From: Paenochrobactrum pullorum
GTDB taxonomy: Bacteria > Pseudomonadota > Alphaproteobacteria > Rhizobiales > Rhizobiaceae
Length of the DNA: 64,000 bases
NCBI RefSeq assembly: GCF_041929845.1
Contig: NZ_JBHEEH010000011.1
Span: 1-64,000 of the forward strand
Direction of reading: 5' to 3'
Shown: one piece after another, positions 17,196-26,581 of the stretch
Position numbering within the stretch: position 1 is the stretch's first letter
Layout: each line of letters opens with the position of its first letter
Position numbers and translations under genes: made by a program
The notes under the pieces: model-generated
What the model saw: only the letters and a program-made list of their open reading frames with translations
What the model was told of the DNA's origin: nothing
The model's database searches: none

Positions 17196-18782
17196 ATGAA
17201 AAAGACTTTAATATCCTTTCTAACTTCAGTCAGTTTACTGGGTGGTGTTTTGCCGGCCTTTGCAGAAAACGGCGACGTGATCCGTTATGCCTTATGGAGC
17301 AATCCGCGCGGGACATTTCATCCAACACTTTATTTTACTGACTATGACCGTGCGATTATTTTTTCGGTTTTTGGACGCCTTTATACACTGGATGAAAAGC
17401 AGCAACCTGTGCCATCCTTGGCGTTATCCCATGAATATTCAACGGATGGTCGCACATTGACGTTGCATTTGCGCGAGGATGTGAAATGGCATGATGGGCA
17501 AGCCTTTACGGCCGAGGATGTCGCTTTCACATATGGCACACAGGCACATCCTGATTTTCCGCGTGATACACCTGATTTTGTCAAGCAACTGGAAGGTTAT
17601 GAAGACTATCACTCAGGCAAAAGCCAGGAGCTTTCCGGTATAAAGGTCATCGATGACAATACTGTCAGCTTTACGTTCAAAGCGCCATATGCAGCCGTTT
17701 TTGCGCATTTTACCGATAAGCCTGTATTGGCCAAACATATTTGGGAAAAGGTGCCTATTAAAACATGGAATGAAGCAACAGAGCAACTGCGTAATCCGGT
17801 TGGAACGGGTGCTTATAAATTTGTTGAATTTCTTTCCGATCAATATGTTAAACTGGTGCGTAATGATGATTATTTTGGTGGTCAGCCAAAAACTGAAACC
17901 ATTATTTTTAAAATCTCCAATGCGCAGACGGCTCAAAGCGAGTTGATTAACGACGAGCTCGATATCGCAGAAATTTCATCATGGAACGAGCGCGATCTTC
18001 AAACTTATCGTGATGCGGGCATTCGAATTGTCGAGCAATATGGCCCGGGCGGGCAATATATGCCTTTTGATACCCGCAATCCGAAACTCGCAGATAAAAA
18101 AGTGCGTCAAGCGATTGTTTACGGCATTAACCGTCAAGCAATTGTTGATCGTTTGCTTTTCGGTCATGGACAGGTTTTCAATGCCAAGGCTCATCCTCAA
18201 AGCCCTTATTATCCCTCTGATCTTAATCCTTACGATTATGATCCAGAAAAAGCCAAAGCGCTGCTCGCGGAAGCTGGTTGGACGGATAGCGACAATGATG
18301 GTTTTGTCGATAAAGACGGAAAGAAATTTACATTTACGCTGAATTATCCGACCGGCAATCGCACCCGTGAATTATCAGCACCTATTATTCAGCAAAATCT
18401 CAAGGCAATCGGCATTGACGTGGTTCTCAACTCCGCTGATTTCAATACGACGCTGGCAATCTTGCAGGATCCGAAACAGAGCTATGATGGTGTGTTGATG
18501 GGCGGTACATTCCGGCCTGCACAGTATGAAAACAATTTTTGGTGGGAACGGTTTTCAACACCGGAACTCGATAAATTGGCGGCTGCTTTTAACTCTACCA
18601 TCAACCCTGAAGAGCTTGAAAAAAACGTTGGAGGCTGGTTGCGCGGTGTCAATGATGAAGTGCCACATGTCTGGCTCTACATTCCGAATGAAGGCTTTGC
18701 ACTGGGTAAACGCGTAACAAATCACTCTGCGCGCCCCTATGAACCATTTGCGGACATAGCTGAGTGGACTGTCAGTAAATAA
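17196..18782 (+). CDS. Solute-binding protein of ABC importer 3 (KPN_01854-like family)
   Basis: A 528-residue SBP_bac_5 protein with a standard Sec signal peptide (MKKTLISFLTSVSLLGGVLP, cleaved near AFAENG). Motifs include WHDGQAFTAEDVAFTYG, RNPVGTGAYKF and KVRQAIVYGINRQAIVD. The ATG at 17196 is chosen because AGGA precedes it and it begins the signal peptide; an in-frame start 39 bases earlier is not plausible. Neighbouring genes for a KPN_01858-type luciferase-like monooxygenase and Avi_7169/Avi_7170-type proteins match a gene set recognised in protein-family databases, in which this binding protein has its own family. The ligand is not established. Confidence 0.85.
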   Translation: MKKTLISFLTSVSLLGGVLPAFAENGDVIRYALWSNPRGTFHPTLYFTDYDRAIIFSVFGRLYTLDEKQQPVPSLALSHEYSTDGRTLTLHLREDVKWHDGQAFTAEDVAFTYGTQAHPDFPRDTPDFVKQLEGYEDYHSGKSQELSGIKVIDDNTVSFTFKAPYAAVFAHFTDKPVLAKHIWEKVPIKTWNEATEQLRNPVGTGAYKFVEFLSDQYVKLVRNDDYFGGQPKTETIIFKISNAQTAQSELINDELDIAEISSWNERDLQTYRDAGIRIVEQYGPGGQYMPFDTRNPKLADKKVRQAIVYGINRQAIVDRLLFGHGQVFNAKAHPQSPYYPSDLNPYDYDPEKAKALLAEAGWTDSDNDGFVDKDGKKFTFTLNYPTGNRTRELSAPIIQQNLKAIGIDVVLNSADFNTTLAILQDPKQSYDGVLMGGTFRPAQYENNFWWERFSTPELDKLAAAFNSTINPEELEKNVGGWLRGVNDEVPHVWLYIPNEGFALGKRVTNHSARPYEPFADIAEWTVSK

Positions 18783-18787
18783 TGAAG

Positions 18788-18811
18788 AGCCGGATATAAA
18801 AATATCCGGCT
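18788..18811 (+). terminator. Intercistronic hairpin after the importer 3 binding-protein gene
   Basis: AGCCGGATAT (18788-18797) and ATATCCGGCT (18802-18811) form a perfect 10-bp stem with an AAAA loop, 6 bases after the stop. No T-run follows and the permease gene starts 20 bases later, so it more likely stabilises the upstream mRNA or causes partial termination, giving more binding protein than permease. Confidence 0.65.
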
Positions 18812-18830
18812 TCCATTAAAGGCTTGCTTT

Positions 18831-19793
18831 ATGATTGTTTATATTCTGCGCCGTCTATTGATTGCGATACCGGTCATTGCCGGTATTTCGATTGTGGTTT
18901 TTGTGCTGGTCAAACTTCAGCCGGGTGATCCGTTTGTCGGTATGATCAGTCCGGAAACGACACCGGAAGAAAAACAGGAAATGTTATTGCGTGCCGGTTA
19001 TCTCGATCCGGTTTGGCAACAATATCTGCGCTGGGCAACACGCGCTGTGACGGGTGATCTTGGCTATTCCTTGCAGCATGGCACATCGGTGACAAAGCTC
19101 ATCGGCGAGCGTCTTGGCAACACATCATTGCTGGCTGGCGCAGCCCTTGCTTTGACACTTGTGATTGCTTTGCCGCTTGGACTTTATGTTGGCCTGCGCC
19201 GCAATAGCAGTGTCGATGTCATTGCATCGGTCTTGTCTTTTATACTGGTTTCAATACCGGCCTTCTTTCTGGCAATCGTCTTTATCAAATTATTTGCGGT
19301 TAATCTGCGTTGGTTGCCAACATCGGGTGTCATAACACTAGGTACCAATTATACCGGTATGGCACATGTTATTGATGTTATTAGTCATTTGATATTGCCT
19401 GCATCTGTTTTGGCGCTCACCAATATTGCCATTTTAAGCCGTTATTTGCGCTCCAGCATCAGTGACATTCTTGAACAGGATTTTATCAGGGCTTTATTTG
19501 CCAAAGGTTTGACACGCCGATCCGTGATTACGCCGCATTTGCTTCGCAATGCCGCCAAGCCGTTGATCACGATTGTCAGTCTGGAAATACCTGCCTTACT
19601 CTCGGCTACCCTTTTAACTGAAACTATTTTCAGCTGGCCCGGCATTGGTCGTCTTAGTTTTGAGGCGGTGCAGGGCAGGGATTATCCACTTTTGATGGGC
19701 ATTGTGCTGTTTCTGGCATTGGTCACTTTGCTGACCAATCTGCTTGCTGACGTGCTTTACGCCCTGATCGACCCACGTGTGAGGCTCGGCTGA
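18831..19793 (+). CDS. ABC importer permease, DppB type (importer 3)
   Basis: A 320-residue inner-membrane permease starting IVYILRRLLIAIPVIAGISI, with the PGDPF motif after the first helix, an EAA loop (ALFAKGLTRRSVITPHLLRNA) and the terminal DVLYALIDPRVRLG of the DppB family. Its TGA overlaps the ATG of the DppC-type gene. Together they form the channel for the ligand bound by the protein at 17196-18782. Confidence 0.9.
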   Translation: MIVYILRRLLIAIPVIAGISIVVFVLVKLQPGDPFVGMISPETTPEEKQEMLLRAGYLDPVWQQYLRWATRAVTGDLGYSLQHGTSVTKLIGERLGNTSLLAGAALALTLVIALPLGLYVGLRRNSSVDVIASVLSFILVSIPAFFLAIVFIKLFAVNLRWLPTSGVITLGTNYTGMAHVIDVISHLILPASVLALTNIAILSRYLRSSISDILEQDFIRALFAKGLTRRSVITPHLLRNAAKPLITIVSLEIPALLSATLLTETIFSWPGIGRLSFEAVQGRDYPLLMGIVLFLALVTLLTNLLADVLYALIDPRVRLG

Positions 19794-20683
19794 TGAGTAT
19801 AATTGTTGCAGAAACTTTGCCTGTAAGCCGCACAATATGGCAACGCCTCATTGCTGACCGCTATTTTTTCTGCGGTTTTGTGATTTTGTTCGCTCTGACC
19901 GGTCTTGCCGTTGCTGCCCCCTGGCTTGCACCTTTCAATCCGGAAGATGTTGATCTTTTTTCGATTGAATCACCGCCGGATGCCATTCATTGGCTAGGTA
20001 CCGACGAGATTGGTCGTGATGTGTTGTCGCGTCTTTTATATGGCGGTCGTGTCTCGGTTCTTGTCGGCCTTTCAGCTGTGATGGTGCAATTGGTCATCGG
20101 CGTTTTTCTTGGCAGTCTTGCCGGTTATTTCAGCGGTATTGTTGATGCAGGTATCATGCGCTTGACAGAAGTGGTCATGTGCTTTCCGTTCTATGCCATC
20201 GCAATTACGCTTGCAGCGATTTTCGGTGCCAGTGTCTGGAATGTTATTCTCATTATCGGCATTTTGAACTGGACCGGTCTGGCGCGTCTTGTACGTGCTG
20301 AATTATTGTCGCTGCGCGAGCGTGAATATGTTTTGGCCGCCAAAGCGATGGGCGTCAGCCATGCTCGTATTATAGCACATCATTTGCTGCGCAATGCCTA
20401 TGGTCCCATTCTGGTTTATGCCACTTTGGCAGTAGCACACGGTATTTTGGCAGAGGCAGCGCTAAGCTTTTTAGGTCTTGGTGTGCGCCAGCCGCAAGCC
20501 TCATGGGGCAATATGCTCTCTGCAGCGCAGAGTATGCGCGTAATCAGCTATCAATGGTGGCTATGGGTGCCGCCGGGCATCGCGATTGTTGCGATGGTTC
20601 TTTCCATTAATTTTGTTGGTGAAGGTTTGGCGCGCACCCTTAATGCCCGCCCCATCACTCCGATCAAAGATCTGAAGCCATAA
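19793..20683 (+). CDS. ABC importer permease, DppC type (importer 3)
   Basis: A 296-residue permease with HWLGTDEIGRDVLSRLLYGG, the periplasmic motif of DppC proteins, an EAA loop (AAKAMGVSHARIIAHHLLRNA) and the SFLGLGVRQPQASWGNML signature. It overlaps the preceding gene by one base and is followed after 35 bases by an M20 peptidase gene in the same orientation. Probably co-transcribed with all genes from 17196 to 26334. Confidence 0.9.
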   Translation: MSIIVAETLPVSRTIWQRLIADRYFFCGFVILFALTGLAVAAPWLAPFNPEDVDLFSIESPPDAIHWLGTDEIGRDVLSRLLYGGRVSVLVGLSAVMVQLVIGVFLGSLAGYFSGIVDAGIMRLTEVVMCFPFYAIAITLAAIFGASVWNVILIIGILNWTGLARLVRAELLSLREREYVLAAKAMGVSHARIIAHHLLRNAYGPILVYATLAVAHGILAEAALSFLGLGVRQPQASWGNMLSAAQSMRVISYQWWLWVPPGIAIVAMVLSINFVGEGLARTLNARPITPIKDLKP

Positions 20684-20718
20684 CAGCCATTCGTATATGG
20701 TTTTGAAAGGAAATTAAG

Positions 20719-22251
20719 ATGAGCGATTTTTTAAATCAGTTACAAGAAGCAAGTGTTCTTTCTCCCAACGAACAGGCTTTTCTCGGTCGTATCGATGAAT
20801 GGTTTGCAGCACATAAACAAGAATTTATTGCCGATCTGATTGATTGGGTGAGCTATCCAAGTGTGAGTGACGCCGATAAAGCCGCGCCTGATGCGCCCTT
20901 CGGCCCTGAAGTGGCACGTTTATTTGATCGCGTGATTGAACGCGCACATGCACTCGGTTTTAAAACAGAGCGTCATGATGGTTATGCCATTTCAATCTTG
21001 GGTGATGATGGATCTATCGATGAAGATATCGGCTTGGTGTCTCATATTGATGTCGTGCCAGCGGGTGAAAACTGGACTTTCGAGCCATATCAACCATTTG
21101 AGCGGGACGGCTTCATTATTGGTCGAGGATCATCGGATAATAAAGGGCCAGCCTTACTCGACCTTTATTTGCTGCGCGCTTTTCGTGAGCTTGGTGTTGG
21201 TTTCAAACGTCGTTTGCGCATTGTTTATGGCGGGGCGGAAGAAACATCGATGGCAGATATTGCGTATTTTGCCGAACACGGCCCAGTGCCGCGCTTGTCC
21301 ATCATTACTGACGGCGGGTTTCCGGTAAATTATGCACAAAAAGGCGGGCTAAATCTTGTGGTTCGCTTGCCTGTTCAAGGATCTGTCCTTGCGGGATTAA
21401 AAGCAGGTGTGGCCGCCAATGCGGTGCCTGCATCAGCAACTTTGGCCTTAAAAGATCGAGATATTAAAACGTGGGAAGAAAAAATAGCGTCCCTTTCAGC
21501 TGATCTGAGGGAAAAGATTAGTGCAGGACAAGATGGCACCGACCTTATCTTGCATGCGCGCGGGCAATCAGGACATGCAGCATTTCCGGAAAATACGCTT
21601 AATCCTATTCCGCTTTTGTTACGTGCACTGATTGAAGCAGACACATTGCAAGGTGCCGATCTTGAACTTGCCAAACTGATCGCAGGTCTTTTGGCCGATC
21701 CTTGGGGCAAAGGTGCCGGTGTGGCTGATGAGGACGAACAAACAGGAAAACTGACCCTCAATGGTGGTCTTATTAGTGGTGATGAAAACGGTATCACATT
21801 GCATCTGGATATACGTTATCCGATATCGACCAATGTTGGCCAATTACTGACAGTTTTGGAAGAAAATATCCGTCCGTTTGAAGGTCATATTGACATTGAG
21901 CGCGACGCCAAACCCGTTCATTTTGACAAGAACAGCTCCTTGGTACAATTGCTGCAAAATAGTTTTGACACAGTGGCTGAAGCAAAAACCCAACCCTTTT
22001 CCATGGGTGGCGGAACCCATGCACGCGTGTTGCCAAATTCAATCACCTTTGGTCCGGGTTTCGGACGCGATCCGTCGCTTCTGTTTCAAGGCGAGGCTGT
22101 GAATGCACGACCGGATTTCATTCCGGCTGAAAACGGGTCGGCACATGGCCCTGACGAGTTTGTAGCAATTGAAAATCTGCGCAAAGCTTTGCTGGTTTAT
22201 GCCGTTACCCTGCCACGCCTTGACCGCTGGGTAGATGAAGGGTTGGTGTGA
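20719..22251 (+). CDS. M20-family metallopeptidase
   Basis: A 510-residue zinc peptidase of the M20 (ArgE/DapE/CPG2) family. Metal ligands and catalytic residues are visible: His109 in SHIDVVP, Asp140 in GRGSSDNKGP, the Glu174-Glu175 pair in YGGAEET and the late histidine in GGGTHARVLPN. A dimerisation domain occupies the middle. No signal peptide, so cytoplasmic. Lying inside an importer operon, it probably hydrolyses an amide or peptide bond of the imported compound. AAAGGAAA precedes the ATG. The C-terminus contains EFVAIENLRKALLVYA, typical of DapE-like ends. Substrate not identifiable from sequence. Confidence 0.88.
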   Translation: MSDFLNQLQEASVLSPNEQAFLGRIDEWFAAHKQEFIADLIDWVSYPSVSDADKAAPDAPFGPEVARLFDRVIERAHALGFKTERHDGYAISILGDDGSIDEDIGLVSHIDVVPAGENWTFEPYQPFERDGFIIGRGSSDNKGPALLDLYLLRAFRELGVGFKRRLRIVYGGAEETSMADIAYFAEHGPVPRLSIITDGGFPVNYAQKGGLNLVVRLPVQGSVLAGLKAGVAANAVPASATLALKDRDIKTWEEKIASLSADLREKISAGQDGTDLILHARGQSGHAAFPENTLNPIPLLLRALIEADTLQGADLELAKLIAGLLADPWGKGAGVADEDEQTGKLTLNGGLISGDENGITLHLDIRYPISTNVGQLLTVLEENIRPFEGHIDIERDAKPVHFDKNSSLVQLLQNSFDTVAEAKTQPFSMGGGTHARVLPNSITFGPGFGRDPSLLFQGEAVNARPDFIPAENGSAHGPDEFVAIENLRKALLVYAVTLPRLDRWVDEGLV

Positions 22252-22252
22252 C

Positions 22253-23983
22253 ATGCCGCTAGCGCTTAAAAAGGAAATTTTAACGGTTAATGATTTGTCG
22301 GTTCGTTTTCAGGATGGAAATGGCTATGTTGAGGCAGTCAAAAATATCAGCTTTGAATTGGCAAAAGGTGAAATATTAGCCATTGTCGGCGAAAGCGGTT
22401 CAGGAAAATCTGCAACTGCGATGGCTATTCTTAACCTGTTGCCGGGCAATGCAAAAGTTACAGGATTTGTAGGTTTTGCTACGCATGATCTGATTAATAT
22501 AAACAAGCAAGTCATGCGGGATATTCGTGGCAAACGCATTGCGGTCATCTTTCAAGATCCGGCTGGCGCACTTGATCCGGTTTTTTCAATAGGTTTTCAG
22601 TTAGATGAAGCCATTCGCCTGTACAAACCGGAAATGCCCCGAAAGGCCCGGTTGGAGCGTGCTGCCGAATTGTTAAATCAGGTTGGCATTAATGATGCAC
22701 AAAAACGACTGTCGCGCTACCCGCATCAGTTTTCCGGCGGTCAGTTGCAGCGCATCATGATTGCAATGGCGCTGGCCGGAGATCCGGAAATTCTGATTGC
22801 CGATGAACCAACAACGGCCTTGGATGTGACCGTGCAGCAGGACATTCTTGATCTGCTTTATCGCCTCAACCAAGAGAAGCAAATGGCACTATTGTTGATC
22901 ACCCATGATATGGGCGTTGTCGCTGATTTGGCGCACCGTGTCATTGTGATGCGTCAGGGTGAAATTGTCGAAACTGCATCAGCAAACACATTATTTGCCA
23001 AACCATCACAAGACTATACGCGCCAATTATTAGCAGCAGTGCCGGATCAGCAAACTGCACGATCAAAACCAAAAATCATATCGGCAAAAAATGCACCGGT
23101 CATTGTCGAGCTGCGTGATGTGCGTCTTGCCTATGCAAGTGGCTTTGGACGGCGCACAGAGATTGTCAAAGGTGTATCTTTTGACATTCATGCCGGTTCC
23201 TTCATGGGGCTGATCGGGGAATCCGGCTCAGGCAAAACCACGATTGGCAGAAGTCTGCTGGGATTACTGAAACCCAATGCAGGTTCCATCCGCTTCACGG
23301 ATGCCTTTATTGATGGTGGTTTAAAAGCCCAATCTAAACAATGGCGCAAGCATATAGGAGCGGTTTTTCAAAACCCTGCAAGCTCACTCAATCCGCGCGT
23401 GACAATCGGGCAATCCATTGCGGAACCTTTGCAAACGCAGACTGATTTCACCGCGAAAGAGATTAAAACGCGTGTTGCGGAATTGCTTGAGCAGGTTGGG
23501 TTGCCGCGCGGTTGGGAAAAGAGATTACCGTCCGAGCTTTCAGGTGGTCAGCGCCAACGTATCGCGATTGCCCGTGCTTTGGCTCTAAAACCAAGATTAT
23601 TGATTGCCGATGAACCGACATCGGCACTCGATGTATCCGTTCAGGCAGATATTTTGCAATTACTGGAAAATTTGCAAAATGAATATGGTTTTGCGTGTCT
23701 TTTTATCAGTCATGATTTGGCGGTGGTGCGCAATATTTGCCGATCGGTCATTGTGCTTCGTAATGGCGCCATCGTTGAAACCGGCTCTGTCAGCTCCGTA
23801 TTGGATAATCCGCAGGATCCTTATACGCGCCAGCTTATTGCCAGTGCGCCGGTGGCTGATCCTGCAAAACAAGCTGAACGACGCAATGAGCGTTTTTCGG
23901 GGAAGACACCACAGGTTAAGCGTTTGAGTGAAAAACAATATTTGCTGCCGGTTTTACAAGGAACTGTATCAGCGGTTGCATGA
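22253..23983 (+). CDS. ABC importer ATPase, two fused nucleotide-binding domains (importer 3)
   Basis: A 576-residue double ATPase. The first domain has GESGSGKS, FSGGQLQRIMIA and ILIADEPTTALD; the second has GESGSGKT, LSGGQRQRIAIA and LLIADEPTSALD. Both have switch histidines (LLITHDMG, FISHDLA). This is the DppD-DppF fusion layout. The ATG at 22253 starts 2 bases after the peptidase stop, and an upstream in-frame ATG inside the peptidase gene is rejected. It energises the importer formed by the permeases at 18831-20683. Confidence 0.9.
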   Translation: MPLALKKEILTVNDLSVRFQDGNGYVEAVKNISFELAKGEILAIVGESGSGKSATAMAILNLLPGNAKVTGFVGFATHDLININKQVMRDIRGKRIAVIFQDPAGALDPVFSIGFQLDEAIRLYKPEMPRKARLERAAELLNQVGINDAQKRLSRYPHQFSGGQLQRIMIAMALAGDPEILIADEPTTALDVTVQQDILDLLYRLNQEKQMALLLITHDMGVVADLAHRVIVMRQGEIVETASANTLFAKPSQDYTRQLLAAVPDQQTARSKPKIISAKNAPVIVELRDVRLAYASGFGRRTEIVKGVSFDIHAGSFMGLIGESGSGKTTIGRSLLGLLKPNAGSIRFTDAFIDGGLKAQSKQWRKHIGAVFQNPASSLNPRVTIGQSIAEPLQTQTDFTAKEIKTRVAELLEQVGLPRGWEKRLPSELSGGQRQRIAIARALALKPRLLIADEPTSALDVSVQADILQLLENLQNEYGFACLFISHDLAVVRNICRSVIVLRNGAIVETGSVSSVLDNPQDPYTRQLIASAPVADPAKQAERRNERFSGKTPQVKRLSEKQYLLPVLQGTVSAVA

Positions 23984-24064
23984 ATGATGTCGATCTTTGG
24001 GTTTTTCATGATGAAAAGCACACATACTGCATCAACTGATTTCTGATAGGTCGAGGATTAGATT

Positions 24065-25102
24065 ATGACGATTTCAACCAAGCCCAAACGGCTCGGATTT
24101 TTTACGCGGGTGCTGGATCAGGCCGATGCGGGCGAGCGTTATCGTTTGGTAAGTGAACAAATAATCCATGCTGAAAAACACGGGTTTGACAGTGCATGGG
24201 TGGCTCAGCACCATTTTCATGCCGACGAAGGCGGCTTGCCGTCCCCTGCCGTTTTTCTGGCGCATGTCGGTGCCCGCACATCGCATATTCGTCTTGGCAC
24301 TGGTGTTATTACACTGCCGATGGAAAACGCGATCCGTGTGGCGGAAGATACGTCAGTTCTGGATTTGCTGTCCAATGGCCGATTGGAAGTAGGCTTTGGT
24401 ACCGGTGGCACAAGGGAATCTTTTGAAACTTTCGGGGTCGACAGCGACAAAAGAGGCGAGGTTTATGCTGCCAATCTTCAGCTTGTGCGCGACGCTTGGA
24501 GTGGCATTCGCTTAAATGGTGGCAATCATCTTTATCCGACAGCGCCACATCTCATCAATCATGTCTGGCTCGCAACATTTTCCGCTTTAGGCTCAAAATT
24601 AGCAGGACTTAGTGGTGACGGGCTGATGTTGTCACGCACCCAACCGCGCGATCCCCAAAATCCGGATGCGTCTTTGTCCGATATTCAAAACCCGATCATC
24701 GATGCTTATCTGAATGCACTTCCGGAAGGAAAAACGCCGCGAATCCTTGGTTCGCGCAGCTTGTTTGTTGCAGAAGATCGCAAACGTGCACTACAATTGG
24801 CAGAATATGGCTTGAGTGATTTTGCGGCTAAAATGGCAGCACGCGGGCTCCCTGTTCAAGCACGCAATGTCGAAGATCTGATCCGCGTATTTGATAGTCA
24901 CGTCGGCACACCCGACGATGTTATCGCATCATTAAAGCAGGATACTGCTTTGCCACGCAGCACCGATCTGGTGTTTCAGGTGCATTCAATTGATCCGCCG
25001 CATGAAGATATTTTGCGTTCTATTGAACTGACTGCGCAATATGTCGCTCCGGCATTGGGTTGGCACAAACAATTATCATCAAAGCTTGTAGCAGCAGAAT
25101 GA
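24065..25102 (+). CDS. Luciferase-like FMN-dependent monooxygenase (KPN_01858-like)
   Basis: A 345-residue member of the bacterial luciferase-like (LLM) superfamily, flavin-dependent TIM barrels that oxidise organic substrates with reduced FMN and oxygen. Visible features are the GFDSAWVAQHHFHADEGG segment, IRLGTGVITLPM and the NGRLEVGFGTGG motif around the flavin phosphate. The combination with the downstream CMD and AhpD-type genes and a peptide-class importer matches the KPN_01858 family neighbourhood known from other proteobacteria. Substrate unknown; desulfurisation or oxidative cleavage of the imported compound is possible. No dedicated flavin reductase is adjacent. AGGA lies before the ATG. 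Confidence 0.85.
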   Translation: MTISTKPKRLGFFTRVLDQADAGERYRLVSEQIIHAEKHGFDSAWVAQHHFHADEGGLPSPAVFLAHVGARTSHIRLGTGVITLPMENAIRVAEDTSVLDLLSNGRLEVGFGTGGTRESFETFGVDSDKRGEVYAANLQLVRDAWSGIRLNGGNHLYPTAPHLINHVWLATFSALGSKLAGLSGDGLMLSRTQPRDPQNPDASLSDIQNPIIDAYLNALPEGKTPRILGSRSLFVAEDRKRALQLAEYGLSDFAAKMAARGLPVQARNVEDLIRVFDSHVGTPDDVIASLKQDTALPRSTDLVFQVHSIDPPHEDILRSIELTAQYVAPALGWHKQLSSKLVAAE

Positions 25103-25111
25103 GGAGCAAAC

Positions 25112-25711
25112 ATGAGCGCGCATAATAAGGATATTATTGATCAGCTGGCCGGTGTTAAAGCCGGCTCTTCACTTGATCATTTGAGGGCAAGACGACCTGT
25201 TACCAAAGAGCAGGCACAAGCAAGTTGGGAGGTTTTGTTTCAACCCGCCAACGAGACCGAAATTTCAATTACCGAGCGCCTTGCAGTCGGACTTTTTGTT
25301 TCAGAGCTACATGGGGACGTGGCCAGCCGCAAACTTTATGAAACAAAGTTGAAAAATCAGCCTGATGGTGAACAACTTGCTGATATAATCAGAAAAATTG
25401 CGCAAACAAATAAAGCAGAAGGGCCTTATGGGCACTTCCCACAAGGGCCATTAAGTGCAGAAGATCAGGATGGCCCGTCCTTTGTACAATCTAAAGAACA
25501 TGCGCAAGTCGTGTCACAGCGCTTGTGGGCAGCTCTAACGCACGCACATTTTCTCGTTTTTCATCCGCGTGATGCAAACCCTGACCGTTTGAAAATTCTC
25601 ACCAATGCTGGTTGGTCAGCAACCGGCATTATCACCTTGTCCCAGCTTATATCCTTTCTGGCTTTCCAGTTGCGTGTGGTCAGCGGACTGAAAATATTGG
25701 CCGAAGCTTAA
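25112..25711 (+). CDS. CMD-domain protein, Avi_7170-like
   Basis: A 199-residue protein with an all-helical carboxymuconolactone-decarboxylase (CMD) type domain. It contains ITERLAVGLFVSELHGDVAS and a C-terminal NAGWSATGIITLSQLISFLA segment typical of CMD folds, but no Cys-x-x-Cys pair, so it cannot act as a disulfide reductase by itself. GAGGAG precedes the ATG. It sits between the monooxygenase and an AhpD-like protein that does have the cysteines, suggesting the two form a heteromeric pair. Function unestablished. Confidence 0.75.
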   Translation: MSAHNKDIIDQLAGVKAGSSLDHLRARRPVTKEQAQASWEVLFQPANETEISITERLAVGLFVSELHGDVASRKLYETKLKNQPDGEQLADIIRKIAQTNKAEGPYGHFPQGPLSAEDQDGPSFVQSKEHAQVVSQRLWAALTHAHFLVFHPRDANPDRLKILTNAGWSATGIITLSQLISFLAFQLRVVSGLKILAEA

Positions 25712-25728
25712 TTTTTGAAAGCAATTCC

Positions 25729-26334
25729 ATGACAGAACAAGTGATCGAACCCCATATTGAGAACGGACCGACTGTTTTTACACAAGCTCAAGTCGGCTGG
25801 ACGCCTTGGCTGGCACCTTTGGCAGAAGGTGAACTGAGCGAAAGACACAGGCAAGCTCTGGTAGAGCCTGCTCGTGCCAAAAATCCATATTTCACATTAT
25901 TGGTGCGGGATCCGGATATTCTGGAAACACGCACAAAAACAGACAAAGATATTTTTTACAATACCAAGGATGGCCTAGCCCGTGCAGAGCGTGAGTTGGC
26001 AGCAACCGCCGCGTCGCGATTTAATGGTTGCATTTATTGCGCATCAGTTCATGCACGTTTTGCGTCGCATTTTTCCAAACGGGAAGAAGATGTGCAGCGC
26101 TTGCTTGATGAGGGGATTGATGCTGATCTGGGAGAGCGATGGAATGCGATCGTTGCTGCCTCTGTTGCGCTCACCGCAACACCACCTGCCTTTAATAAAG
26201 ATCATGTCGTGCGTTTACGTGCAGCCGGTTTTGATGATGCAGAAATAAGCGATGTCATTCATGGTGCGGCATTTTTCAATTGGGCCAATCGTTTAATGTT
26301 ATCCATTGGCGAGCCGACAGGCGTTAATGCATAA
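25729..26334 (+). CDS. Alkylhydroperoxidase (AhpD)-like protein, Avi_7169-like
   Basis: A 201-residue AhpD/CMD-fold protein with the active-site motif CIYCASVH (Cys101, Cys104, His108), which in AhpD gives thiol-dependent peroxidase activity. The start at 25729 is taken because upstream in-frame codons lie inside the CMD-protein gene. It is the last gene of the importer 3 operon. In this context it may dispose of a peroxide or assist the flavin monooxygenase, but that is inference. Confidence 0.78.
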   Translation: MTEQVIEPHIENGPTVFTQAQVGWTPWLAPLAEGELSERHRQALVEPARAKNPYFTLLVRDPDILETRTKTDKDIFYNTKDGLARAERELAATAASRFNGCIYCASVHARFASHFSKREEDVQRLLDEGIDADLGERWNAIVAASVALTATPPAFNKDHVVRLRAAGFDDAEISDVIHGAAFFNWANRLMLSIGEPTGVNA

Positions 26335-26373
26335 ATTTTTAACGCGAATAGGTGGGGTCAGGTTTGAAATACG

Positions 26374-26408
26374 GCTTGCATTGATAATAGTAAATTATCA
26401 ATGCAAGC
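26374..26408 (+). terminator. Long perfect hairpin after the importer 3 operon
   Basis: GCTTGCATTGATAAT (26374-26388) pairs perfectly with ATTATCAATGCAAGC (26394-26408) around a 5-base loop, 40 bases after the last stop. There is no clear T-run. It lies between convergent operons and probably acts as a terminator or 3-prime mRNA barrier for the plus-strand operon. The remaining bases to 26581 show no gene. Confidence 0.6.
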
Positions 26409-26581
26409 ATTCATTCTGGAGCGTACCTGTTCGCCTCAAGTGAGGAGGAATTACGAGAACAAAACGACGGCTCATTATTTGAGTGAAATTTGTACTAAAA
26501 ATTCAAACGCCGCTAATTAAAATCTCCAAAATGATTTTTAAAGTAAAGGCGCGTCTTAGTGAAAGAAACGCCGTTCATAAT

